From Oscillospiraceae bacterium (GTDB taxonomy: Bacteria; Bacillota; Clostridia; Oscillospirales; Ruminococcaceae), in NCBI GenBank assembly GCA_017408395.1, contig JAFQUQ010000029.1:56126-120125 (forward strand): 64,000 nt of DNA, given 5' to 3'. Of this stretch, positions 45,301-53,004 are shown piece by piece (position 1 is the first letter of the stretch; every line of letters begins with the position of its first letter). The notes beneath the pieces were generated by a model. The model was not told where the DNA came from. It did not search any database and saw only the letters and a program-made list of their open reading frames with translations. Both the position numbers and the translations under genes were made by a program.

Positions 45301-47103
45301 GAAGCATTGCAGTTTGTAAATGATTATTTTCAAATGGACTACAAAAAGTTTCTGTCAAAATATTTTTCGGGAGAAAGAGCAGCGGAAATAGAACGAAATA
45401 TAACACCTGAAAAATATCGTCAGCTTTTTGATGCTCTTTCACCAAAACAGCTGGAGATCATAAAGGACAACAATTCAAATTATATTGTTGTTTCAGCAGG
45501 TCCCGGAAGCGGAAAAACCAGAGTGCTTGTACATAAGCTTGCATCACTTTTGCTTCTTGAAGATGTAAAACATGAACAGCTTCTTATGCTGACTTTTTCA
45601 AGAGCAGCCGCTATTGAATTCAAACAAAGACTGCGTGAGCTTATCGGAAACGCGGCTAATTTCATAGAGATAAAAACTTTCCATTCCTATTGTTTTGACC
45701 TGATAGGTAAAATAGGAAGTCTTAAGGCTTCAGAAAATGTTGTAAAAGATGCTGTCGAACTCATAAGCAGCGGTGATGTGGATCAGGGACGCATTACAAA
45801 AGCTGTTCTTGTTATTGATGAAGCACAGGATATGGATGTAAACGAATATAGCCTTGTTGAAATATTGATGAAGAAAAATGAGGATATGCGTGTTATTGCC
45901 GTAGGAGATGACGACCAGAACATTTATAAATTCCGAGGCTCAGATTCAAAATATCTTAAAGAAATGATCAGCAAACACGGTGCAAAACAGTATTCGCTTA
46001 CAGACAATTACAGAAGCTGTAAAAGCATTATAAATTTTGCAAACAGATTTGTAACAGAGATCTCCGACAGAATGAAAACTGAGAAAATATGTGCAGTTAC
46101 TGATAACATCGGTGAAATCAAGCTTGTAAAACACAGCAGCAGGAATATGGAGACCGCTTTGGTTGAGGATATGCTGTCTGCCAAAACAAAAGGTACAACG
46201 TGTATCCTTACAAATACCAATGAAGAAGCCTTGCTGATACTTGGTGTATTGAAACAAAAAGACGTACCTGCAAAACTGATACAATCAATTGACGGATTTG
46301 ATCTGTATCAGCTTGCTGAGCTGCGTATGTTTCTGAAAAAGCTGGATGCAGAGTGCACATCTCCTGTAATCAGTAATGAGCAATGGAATAATGCAGTTAA
46401 TGCGATAAATGAGATATACAAGGAAAGTGACTGCCTTCCATTGATAATGAATATTATTAATACGTTTGCACAAGAAAATGAAAAGAAATATCGTACAGAT
46501 TTTGATTTGTATCTCCACGAATCAAAAATCGAGGATTTTTATTCTAGCGAATATGATGTTGTTACAGTATCTACGATGCATAAATCAAAAGGCAGAGAAT
46601 TTGACAATGTATATATGCTGTGCCGAGATGTATCAATGAGCTGTGATGAAGAGAAAAGAAAGCTTTATGTGGCTATGACAAGAGCTAAAAGTCAGCTTCA
46701 TATTCATTACTATGGTGATGTATTTGATAGGTTTGCCGAATTTGCTTCTGCAGCTGAAAATGATACAAACACATATCATAAGCCATCTGAACTTATTTTA
46801 CAGCTTTCACACTCTGACGTATATCTGGATTTTTTCAAGGATAAAAAGAATCTGATCCTTCGTCTGAAAAGCGGAGATCACCTTTTTGTAAGGGGCAACA
46901 GAATGTATGTGAAATTTAATGACAGACTCATTCCTGTTTTTCAATTTTCTGCAAAATGCAATGATAAAATAAAAAATCTTTTATCCTCAGGCTATGTGCC
47001 CTATGATGCGGTTGTAAGATTTATTTGTGCATGGAAAGGAAAAGAAGATGAGGAGGAAACTGCTGTTATTCTTGCCGATATTTATTTGCGCAGAATTATG
47101 TGA
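42337..47103 (+). CDS. Exonuclease-RecQ-UvrD fusion helicase
   Basis: A 1588-residue protein joining three enzymes. Residues 1-110 resemble a DEDD 3'-5' exonuclease (FIDTEV; CGHNIINHDSKY; NNPLNDAQKAMELF). Residues about 250-680 are a RecQ-type helicase: Walker A PTGGGKSLTFQ (about 276), DEAH, ATAKQKV, FGMGVD and GRAGRDQ, then an RQC/winged-helix region. Residues about 1030-1500 are a UvrD/Rep superfamily 1 helicase: Walker A AGPGSGKTR (about 1052), DEAQDMD, GDDDQNIYKFRG, STMHKSKGREF and YVAMTRAKSQ. The start follows AAAGGGGG. It sits between Septu and an RNase H-like gene 23 nt downstream. I do not know a named system with this gene. Confidence 0.9.
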   Translation: MKKISFIDTEVSETDNKAYDFGTINQSGDKLHTGSANEFHSFIKDAEYLCGHNIINHDSKYVEISDNIKLIDTLYLSPILFPNKPYHSLLKDDKLLIDELNNPLNDAQKAMELFYDEVNAFAALDDELKLIYYMLLKDSHYFSGFFEYVDYTADDDLETAVRVSFLDKICENAPLSDIIADSPVELAYCLALISATEEYSLIPRWVQINYPKVDMIMHTLRNVSCRNCVYCRTKLNPDAYLGKYFGYSEFRKYNGEPLQEKAVAAAVEHKSLLAIFPTGGGKSLTFQIPALMAGETERALTIVISPLQSLMKDQVDNLEKRGIAEAVTINGLLSPIERAEAIERVESGIASILYISPESLRSATIERLFLSRNINRFVIDEAHCFSAWGQDFRVDYLYIGDFIRELQEKKGNGCKIPVSCFTATAKQKVISDIKEYFKNKLNVELELFTTNASRTNLRYEVLYKETDEEKYESMRSLIEQHNCPTIVYVSRTKRTRQLAEKLTNDGFKARAFNGKMDSSEKQENQEAFINDEVQVIVATSAFGMGVDKSNVKLVIHYDISDSLENYVQEAGRAGRDQSLQAECYVLFNDSDLDKHFILLNQTKLSISEIQQVWKAIKELTRTRNEVCCSPLEIARQAGWDDSVADIETRVKTAVQALENAGYIKRGKNVPRIYATSIVVKSMTEAAEQIDSSFRFQNDVERTTAKRIISSLISSKSIAAAGNTDAESRVDYLADRLGIEKQNIIHSIQKMREDGLLADAKDLTAYIQKTDTVNKSMLVLHRFQALETFMLDYINADSLSMNYKALNEAAIANGVRTSSVNSIKTLFYYWTIRSYIQKEQDQATNRVVIVNKIGLERMKAIRQRSYDIAEFIINYLFSASSKGNSRNEEELVSFSVLELMKEYQSKSLIDITENDIEEALLFLSKIGALKLEGGFLVLYSGMQIKRLVLDNKIRYKIEDYKQLNEFYQQKIQQIHIVGEYANMMVRDYNEALQFVNDYFQMDYKKFLSKYFSGERAAEIERNITPEKYRQLFDALSPKQLEIIKDNNSNYIVVSAGPGSGKTRVLVHKLASLLLLEDVKHEQLLMLTFSRAAAIEFKQRLRELIGNAANFIEIKTFHSYCFDLIGKIGSLKASENVVKDAVELISSGDVDQGRITKAVLVIDEAQDMDVNEYSLVEILMKKNEDMRVIAVGDDDQNIYKFRGSDSKYLKEMISKHGAKQYSLTDNYRSCKSIINFANRFVTEISDRMKTEKICAVTDNIGEIKLVKHSSRNMETALVEDMLSAKTKGTTCILTNTNEEALLILGVLKQKDVPAKLIQSIDGFDLYQLAELRMFLKKLDAECTSPVISNEQWNNAVNAINEIYKESDCLPLIMNIINTFAQENEKKYRTDFDLYLHESKIEDFYSSEYDVVTVSTMHKSKGREFDNVYMLCRDVSMSCDEEKRKLYVAMTRAKSQLHIHYYGDVFDRFAEFASAAENDTNTYHKPSELILQLSHSDVYLDFFKDKKNLILRLKSGDHLFVRGNRMYVKFNDRLIPVFQFSAKCNDKIKNLLSSGYVPYDAVVRFICAWKGKEDEEETAVILADIYLRRIM

Positions 47104-47126
47104 ATCTGATTTATATGGAGGTCATT

Positions 47127-48107
47127 ATGGAATATATAACGAAAAATTTTAAACAGGCCAAAATGTATATGGATTATCTTGCAAACGGTGTTGATCCTGT
47201 AAGCAATACCGATGTAAACTCAGATACACTTCACAAAGAAGAAGTTGTTGATTGTTTCAGGTATATTTCCGCTGTACTTGATGAATTGATTTATGATTCT
47301 GATAATACGAGAAGCAAAAGCAAATTTTTTATTACAGCAGAGCAAGCTGCAAATATAAGATTATTCCCATATAATTGTAAAGTCAGTGAACTCGCACAAG
47401 CGATTAACACAGCAGCTGAAAAAAACAACACAAGAAAACTTTCTTCTTCTAAAATCAACGACTGGCTTGAAGCGGAGGGCTATTTATGTAAAAGCGGATT
47501 GAAAAATCGTATTCCTACCGAAAAAGGAAAGCAACTTGGAATCACATCGGAACACCGAAAAAGAGATGACGGTGCTTCGTATTATGTTAATTTCTATTCT
47601 GAAAATGCTCAGAAATATATTATTGACAATATTTTCGATATCATAAAATTTAGAAATACAGATAAACCGGTTATTCGGATATCAAATATTGAGTTTCCAT
47701 CAGAGCTATCTGTAAATGAATTTGTTAGTCGATATGCGGATAAATGCTTTATTCTCTCTGTAGGAAGCTGTGATATCGTATCAAATACGGGCAGCTATAT
47801 TTCAGCATTGCTTTTTAAAGGGAAAAGCAAACTTCTTAAAAAGACTGGTATATCAACAACTTCCGTTAACAAATGTATATTAACAGGCATATTGGACGCT
47901 GTTAATGCCATTAAATCTCCGACAGAAATAATTATACTGACCTCAACACCACTTGGATTTAATTCTCCCCAAAGTATTAATTACAGCTTATGCCAGGAAA
48001 TAAATCAAATGCTTATAGGAAAGGGATGTTGTTTTTCAACAGCAGTATGTAATGGGAAGGGATATGAACTAAACAGGTTTGTAAAATTGTTGACAGAGAC
48101 CATTTAA
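47127..48107 (+). CDS. RNase H-like partner of the fusion helicase
   Basis: A 326-residue protein. The first half has helical segments and a winged-helix-like stretch (KLSSSKINDWLEAEGYLCKS). The C-terminal half resembles an RNase H fold in its order of strands and helices (SVGSCDIVSNTGSYISALLF; STTSVNKCILTGILDAVNAI; PTEIIILTSTPLGF), although the acidic catalytic residues are not clearly kept. ATG 47127 is chosen because GGAGGT is 6 nt upstream; a GTG at 47100 overlaps the helicase stop. The tight spacing implies cotranscription and a joint role. Confidence 0.72.
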   Translation: MEYITKNFKQAKMYMDYLANGVDPVSNTDVNSDTLHKEEVVDCFRYISAVLDELIYDSDNTRSKSKFFITAEQAANIRLFPYNCKVSELAQAINTAAEKNNTRKLSSSKINDWLEAEGYLCKSGLKNRIPTEKGKQLGITSEHRKRDDGASYYVNFYSENAQKYIIDNIFDIIKFRNTDKPVIRISNIEFPSELSVNEFVSRYADKCFILSVGSCDIVSNTGSYISALLFKGKSKLLKKTGISTTSVNKCILTGILDAVNAIKSPTEIIILTSTPLGFNSPQSINYSLCQEINQMLIGKGCCFSTAVCNGKGYELNRFVKLLTETI

Positions 48108-48310
48108 GTTTTTATTTTCGTTTTTCCGATACTTCGTAAGTGAAATTCCGATATGCTTGTGAAAAAGCATGCTGAAATAAAGGGATTGTCATACCCGACA
48201 GTCTCGTCAATTACGGAAATATTGTATTCACTGTTTTCCAGCAAATTTTGTGTGTTTGTCATTCGCAGGGAGAGAATATACAGCATTGGCGTAAATTTAA
48301 ATAAAATCAT
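48104..48310 (-). pseudogene. C-terminal fragment of an AraC-family regulator
   Basis: On the minus strand the frame reads LRMTNTQNLLENSEYNISVI then DETVGYDNPFISACFF, which follows the second helix-turn-helix of AraC regulators (usual LL..T..SI.EIA..VGY.D..YFSR.FK). The rest of the gene is missing and key positions are altered, so this is a relic in the gap between the helicase pair and the Nudix gene. Confidence 0.65.
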
Positions 48311-48352
48311 TAATATAGATTAAAACATGTGAAGTTTTATGGAGGTGTTCGC

Positions 48353-48847
48353 TTGACTGACTACATCTTAAAAGACTGGGACGGCAACATTTTTATCTCA
48401 ATGACAAATGAAGATGAAAGCACCTTGACACAATATGAACAGCTCACTCACTGCCTTGCTGTTGTCAAATTGGATGAAAATTATCTTCTCGGCTGGAACA
48501 AATGGCGTAACAGATGGGAGATTTTCGGCGGCTGTATTGATAAAGTCGAAACACCGAGAGAGTGCATTGTTCGTGAATGCTACGAGGAGTTAGGAATTGA
48601 TAGAGCTGATTTTGTATACCTCGGTGTTATGAAATTTCTTATGATGCCAGACTATTTTTCTTCCGAGGAACGCATTGAATACGGCGTTCTGTACGGAGTT
48701 ACCCTTGAAAATATCAGCATTGAAGAAATCTATCAGAAGATTAATGACCGTGATGAGATAGTTAAGCTGGCACTATACAGAGATATTAAGGATAAAGAGC
48801 CGATTGCTCCTATTGATGAGAAGCTGTTGGAATACTATTTCAAATAA
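48353..48847 (+). CDS. Nudix hydrolase
   Basis: A 164-residue enzyme with a full Nudix box: GGCIDKVETPRECIVRECYE followed by ELGI. Nudix enzymes hydrolyse nucleoside diphosphates linked to another group; the substrate is not readable. TTG 48353 is taken as start because GGAGGTG is 8 nt upstream; an upstream GTG at 48329 lies before that site. It opens a run of eight closely packed same-strand genes. Confidence 0.85.
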   Translation: MTDYILKDWDGNIFISMTNEDESTLTQYEQLTHCLAVVKLDENYLLGWNKWRNRWEIFGGCIDKVETPRECIVRECYEELGIDRADFVYLGVMKFLMMPDYFSSEERIEYGVLYGVTLENISIEEIYQKINDRDEIVKLALYRDIKDKEPIAPIDEKLLEYYFK

Positions 48848-48864
48848 TGATGAGGTAATTTAAA

Positions 48865-49590
48865 ATGAAAATAACAAAACCTGAAATGATTATTTTTGAT
48901 TACGGGCAGACGCTTGCAGATGAATCGCCTTTTGATGGAATTGCAGGAACTGAAGCAATACTTAAATATGCAATCAAGAATAAGTATAATCTTACAGCTG
49001 AACAAGTTCAGGCAGAAGCCGATAAAATTAATAGTGAGCTTGGACGTTTTGATCCTGATAAACGGCATTTGTTTCAGATTGAAGTTCCAAATGATATGTT
49101 CAGAAATTATCTTTATGAATCTCTCGGAATAAAGCTTTCTGTCTCAGGAGAAGAAGCAGATACAATTTTCTGGGACGCTGCTTCTGCTGCAAAACCTGTT
49201 GAGAAAATAAATGAACTCATTGCTTATCTGAAAAAAGAAGGAATCCGTACAGGGGTTATAAGTAATATTTCCCATTGTAAAGAAGCTGTTGTTAATCGTA
49301 TAAATAAAATTATACCTGAGAATGAATTCGAATTTGTGATTACTTCAAGCGAGTACATGTTCAGAAAACCTAATAAACGGATTTTTGAACTGGCACTTGA
49401 AAAGGCTGAACTCAAAGTTCAACAGGTTTGGTATTGCGGAGATAATTTTAAATGTGATATTGTTGGTGCAAATAACGCAGGAATTTTTCCTATTTACTAT
49501 AACAATTCAGATGATAAAGTTAATGCTGACTTTGAATATTTAAGTATAAGCGATTGGCAGGAAATGATAGAAATTTTGGAGAAATTATAA
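48865..49590 (+). CDS. HAD-superfamily hydrolase 1
   Basis: A 241-residue HAD enzyme: motif I IFDYGQTLAD (the second Asp of DxD is replaced by Gly), motif II VISNIS, motif III Lys in FRKPNK and motif IV CGDNFKCDIVGA. Loss of the second motif I aspartate is seen in non-phosphatase HADs, for example dehalogenase-like members, so simple phosphatase activity is doubtful. The stop codon shares one base with the next gene's ATG. Confidence 0.85.
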   Translation: MKITKPEMIIFDYGQTLADESPFDGIAGTEAILKYAIKNKYNLTAEQVQAEADKINSELGRFDPDKRHLFQIEVPNDMFRNYLYESLGIKLSVSGEEADTIFWDAASAAKPVEKINELIAYLKKEGIRTGVISNISHCKEAVVNRINKIIPENEFEFVITSSEYMFRKPNKRIFELALEKAELKVQQVWYCGDNFKCDIVGANNAGIFPIYYNNSDDKVNADFEYLSISDWQEMIEILEKL

Positions 49591-50048
49591 TGTACATCAG
49601 AACTATAAACACAGACGAATTAAATCTGCTGTTCCAACTTTTTGAATATAACGATCCCGATGAAATGATTGCTGAAAATACAAGAGATATAACCGAAGGT
49701 AAAATTGATATATTCGGTTTGTTCCAAGAAGATAGACTTATAGGAGAGATACACGCCGCTTATGTTCACTATGATGACAGATTTTCTGTAAATAATAAGC
49801 GAGTTTATCTCTTTGCTTTCCGTATTCATAAGGATTTTCAAGGTAAAGGATACGGACAGCTTTTGATGAACAAGGTAATTTCCATACTTGAAGAAAAAGG
49901 CTATTCAGAATTTACGGTAGGCGTTGAAGATGACAACGAAACGGCTATACACATATATTCAAAGCTTAGCTTTACGCAGTTGATTGGCAGAATGAGTGAA
50001 GAGTATCAAGGCGATAGCTATGAGTTTGGGTTGTATATGAAAACTTAA
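49590..50048 (+). CDS. GNAT acetyltransferase
   Basis: A 152-residue acyl-CoA transferase. The acetyl-CoA loop is HKDFQGKGYGQLLMN (Q/RxxGxG/A) and the C-terminal GVEDDNETAIHIYSKLSF fits motif B. Substrate unknown. It starts at ATG 49590, overlapping the HAD stop by one base (TAATG), behind GGAG. Confidence 0.87.
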   Translation: MYIRTINTDELNLLFQLFEYNDPDEMIAENTRDITEGKIDIFGLFQEDRLIGEIHAAYVHYDDRFSVNNKRVYLFAFRIHKDFQGKGYGQLLMNKVISILEEKGYSEFTVGVEDDNETAIHIYSKLSFTQLIGRMSEEYQGDSYEFGLYMKT

Positions 50049-50063
50049 AAGGGAGATGATAAG

Positions 50064-50837
50064 ATGACTTATTACATAATAGACGCATTTACAGATAAGC
50101 TTTTTTCGGGCAATCCTGCAGGTGTCTGTATTGTGGACAAGCTTATTTCAGATGATATAATGCAGAAAATTGCGTTTGAAAATAATCTTTCGGAAACAGC
50201 TTTTATACAGAAAAACACTGACGGATATTCTTTGCGTTGGTTTACGCCGACTTTTGAAATCGACCTCTGCGGTCATGCTACACTTGCGGCGGCTTTTGTG
50301 GTTTTTAATTTTATTGAGCCAAATTTGAATGTTGTACGTTTCAAAACAATAAGCGGAATATTGACGGTAGAAAGGAAAGCCGATATTTATGAAATGTCAT
50401 TTCCAATAAGAATACCTGAAAAGGCAGAAGTTACAGATGATATAATCAAAGCATTGGGATTTATGCCAATAGAACTTTATTCACAGCGTGACCTTTACGC
50501 TGTTGTTGACAGTGAAAAAATTGTTCTGAATTATTCTCCCGATTATGATAAGTTAAGCAGGCTTGATAAATGGATGGGTATAGCTATTACCTCACAGGGA
50601 AAAGATTGTGATTTTGTGTCAAGATTTTTCTGTCCCGAATTAAAGCTTGAGGACCCTGTAACGGGTTCATCACACAGCAGTCTTGTTCCGTTGTGGAGTG
50701 AAAAGCTGAACAAAACAGAATTAGTTGCAAAACAGCTTTCAAAACGCGGAGGAACACTTTATTGTAAGCAGTGCAAAGATGATATAAAAATCTCGGGCAA
50801 TGCTGTTTTGTATTTGCAGGGTGAATTGAAAATTTAA
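50064..50837 (+). CDS. PhzF-family isomerase/epimerase
   Basis: A 257-residue two-lobed protein of the PhzF family: FSGNPAGVCIV, NNLSETAFIQ with the catalytic glutamate, and LRWFTPTFEIDLCGHATLAA. The second lobe has FCPELKLEDPVTGSSHSSL. Family members isomerise phenazine precursors, but most homologues are uncharacterised. No phenazine genes are nearby, so a generic metabolite role is likelier. Confidence 0.9.
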   Translation: MTYYIIDAFTDKLFSGNPAGVCIVDKLISDDIMQKIAFENNLSETAFIQKNTDGYSLRWFTPTFEIDLCGHATLAAAFVVFNFIEPNLNVVRFKTISGILTVERKADIYEMSFPIRIPEKAEVTDDIIKALGFMPIELYSQRDLYAVVDSEKIVLNYSPDYDKLSRLDKWMGIAITSQGKDCDFVSRFFCPELKLEDPVTGSSHSSLVPLWSEKLNKTELVAKQLSKRGGTLYCKQCKDDIKISGNAVLYLQGELKI

Positions 50838-50848
50838 TCGGAGGACTT

Positions 50849-51538
50849 ATGAAAGTAATAGTTTTCGACATAGGTGGAACGCTTATGGAATACAAGAATA
50901 TGCCGCTTTCGTGGCTCGATTTCTACAAGGACGGTTTCCGTTATGTCCGCAGCGAACTTTCGCTCAACATAACTGAAAATGATATTGACAAGTCATTTGA
51001 CGTGCTTAAAAGTTATAATCCCCGTATCAATCCTCGTGAGGTTGATGTTACTCCCGAAGTGATTTTCAGTGAGGCTACGGCTCATTGGCAAGGAAAATTT
51101 GAGCTTTCCGATGTAATAAATAAATTTTATGAATCGATGAATCTGACAACGTATATCTATCCCGAAACGCTTGATTTATTGGACAAGCTGAAAGCAGAGG
51201 GCTACAAAATAGCGGCTCTGACTGATGTAGCAAGCGGAATGCCCGATGAGCTGCACAAGAGCTATTTCCCTGAACTGCTGCCCTATTTTGATATGTATGT
51301 TTCCTCAATCTCCTGCGGTTACCGCAAGCCTAACCCGAAAGGGCTTTCGGACATTGCAGAGAGTTTCGGTGTTGCCTCTTCTGAAATGATTATGATTGGC
51401 GATGAGGAAAAGGATATTAAAACCGCAAAGAGGTTTGGCTGTAAGTCCGTTCTGATTGACAGACGGAACAGAAACGTTGATTTCGGGCAGGATTATACGG
51501 TTACAGATTTGAACGGACTTTGTGAGGTGCTGAAATGA
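50849..51538 (+). CDS. HAD-superfamily hydrolase 2
   Basis: A 229-residue HAD enzyme with motif I VFDIGGTLME (again no second Asp), motif II ALTDVA, motif III Lys in GYRKPNPKG and motif IV MIGDEEKDIKTA. It differs clearly from the other HAD in this run. Its stop overlaps the next start by 4 nt. Confidence 0.87.
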   Translation: MKVIVFDIGGTLMEYKNMPLSWLDFYKDGFRYVRSELSLNITENDIDKSFDVLKSYNPRINPREVDVTPEVIFSEATAHWQGKFELSDVINKFYESMNLTTYIYPETLDLLDKLKAEGYKIAALTDVASGMPDELHKSYFPELLPYFDMYVSSISCGYRKPNPKGLSDIAESFGVASSEMIMIGDEEKDIKTAKRFGCKSVLIDRRNRNVDFGQDYTVTDLNGLCEVLK

Positions 51539-52092
51539 TTACAGACGATTTATACATAGTGAATTATTGTCACCCAAGCTGTGTTCCTCTGAAAAATATC
51601 ATGAGATTACCAAAAGAAGAAGCCTTTGCTCTTGCTTATGAAATGGCACAGCAAAACAAAGATACAACAGCATTTTATCGCTTTGCGGATTTTGAAAATT
51701 ATTATCCTGAACGCTTGAAAACTGATGAGCTTTTATATTCTCAATTTGTCAAAATGGGTGGAAAAGCAACAGAAAAGCATCCTCTTTCATTTGTGCTTCA
51801 GGGCAGCGAATATCTTAATGAATGGTTTGGTAATGGAACAGTGACAAAAATACCACTGAATAGCATTCCTGATAACTGTATCAGCTTTACATACGGTGAC
51901 AGTATGGCTGTTCTTAAAAAGCAGGGTGAATTTACAATGCTTACAAAGGATATGCTTATTAAAGCTATATCTGATTATGATGGCTCCGCTATTGATTTTA
52001 TTCGCCATATAAGTGATAAATTTTATTATATAGAAGTACAAGTTTGGTGTGACATTAATTGTGTTGATGATTATGCGGAGGTACTGAAATGA
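51535..52092 (+). CDS. Hypothetical protein coupled to the HAD gene
   Basis: A 185-residue soluble protein (YIVNYCHPSCVPLKNIMRLP; YRFADFENYYPERLKTDELL) overlapping both neighbours by 4 nt. The N-terminal CHPSCVPL and repeated aromatic-acid pairs may be part of an active site. No family is recognised; coupling to the HAD gene suggests a shared substrate. Confidence 0.75.
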   Translation: MITDDLYIVNYCHPSCVPLKNIMRLPKEEAFALAYEMAQQNKDTTAFYRFADFENYYPERLKTDELLYSQFVKMGGKATEKHPLSFVLQGSEYLNEWFGNGTVTKIPLNSIPDNCISFTYGDSMAVLKKQGEFTMLTKDMLIKAISDYDGSAIDFIRHISDKFYYIEVQVWCDINCVDDYAEVLK

Positions 52093-52439
52093 CAAACGAA
52101 CAAAGAGCGGAAAAAGTAATTCAAAAGTATGGATTTGATTTCAATAATATTTCTAAATCAGAAATAATCAGCCTTATTGAAAATGAAATTGTAAATTATC
52201 AATCAGGAAGTTCTGAATACATTCGTCTTTTATGTGGATATTTGTATTGTCTGGGAGATGAAACAGATGTTACTCTGATTGAAAAAGCAAAATACAAAAT
52301 TAATATGGATGTAGGTTGTATGATTGACATTGAATGGATTGAAAGTCTGAAAGGCGTGAAAAGTGAATACATTCGTCCAAGAAACGAAATAATAGATGAT
52401 TTTATAAGCTACTATAAATATTTCAAAGCTGATGACTAA
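52089..52439 (+). CDS. Hypothetical small protein
   Basis: A 116-residue, mostly helical acidic protein (VIQKYGFDFNNISKSEIISL; IDIEWIESLKGVKSEYIRPR). It overlaps the preceding gene by 4 nt (ATGA). Small proteins of this composition next to enzymes in Firmicute islands are sometimes immunity or adaptor proteins; no function can be assigned here. Confidence 0.72.
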   Translation: MTNEQRAEKVIQKYGFDFNNISKSEIISLIENEIVNYQSGSSEYIRLLCGYLYCLGDETDVTLIEKAKYKINMDVGCMIDIEWIESLKGVKSEYIRPRNEIIDDFISYYKYFKADD

Positions 52440-52463
52440 TGGTAAAAAAGGAGTACATAGTTT

Positions 52464-52976
52464 ATGGATATCAACTTTTGCACACAATGCGGCAAACAGC
52501 TTACATACAAGACAATCGGCGATGAAGGCGAACAGAAATATTGTGAATGCTGCAGCAAATTCTATTTTGATAATCCTGCAAGCTGCGTGCTTGTGGCAAT
52601 CATTAACGAGAATAATCAAGTACTTTTGCTGAAACAGAATTATATTTCAACGAAGAATTACACGCTCTGCTCTGGCTATCTGAAAAAGGGCGATACTCTT
52701 GAAGAAACCGTTGCTCGTGAGGTGCTTGAAGAAACTGGACAGTGTGTGATTCCCTGCGAATATGTGCAGAGTTATTATTTCGCACCGAAAAATCTAATTA
52801 TGACAGGCTTTATTGCTTATGTCAAGGCAAGCGAGTTCGGCAGCTCCAACGAGGTTGACGGTCTTGTGTGGGTTAATTTGGACAAGGCTGTGACTATGGT
52901 GGAGAGGGAGAATAATTATTCGGGTGTGCATTTGGATAGGTGCATTGATCTAATAAAAAAGGTACTGATTATATAA
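52464..52976 (+). CDS. Nudix hydrolase with zinc ribbon
   Basis: A 170-residue protein with an N-terminal zinc ribbon (CTQCG ... CECC) and a Nudix box GYLKKGDTLEETVAREVLEE then TG. The first glutamate position of the box is Asp. Zinc ribbon plus Nudix is the plan of NudC/NADH pyrophosphatase, so NAD(H) or a capped nucleotide is a possible substrate. That would be of interest next to RES-domain proteins that attack NAD. Confidence 0.85.
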   Translation: MDINFCTQCGKQLTYKTIGDEGEQKYCECCSKFYFDNPASCVLVAIINENNQVLLLKQNYISTKNYTLCSGYLKKGDTLEETVAREVLEETGQCVIPCEYVQSYYFAPKNLIMTGFIAYVKASEFGSSNEVDGLVWVNLDKAVTMVERENNYSGVHLDRCIDLIKKVLII

Positions 52977-53004
52977 TTTTATTAATTAGGGAGAAATAAT
53001 TATT

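Noticed and set aside
40160-47103. Gabija system (OLD nuclease plus UvrD helicase)
   Set aside because: The ATPase lacks a TOPRIM domain and the UvrD part belongs to a much larger fusion with its own promoter.
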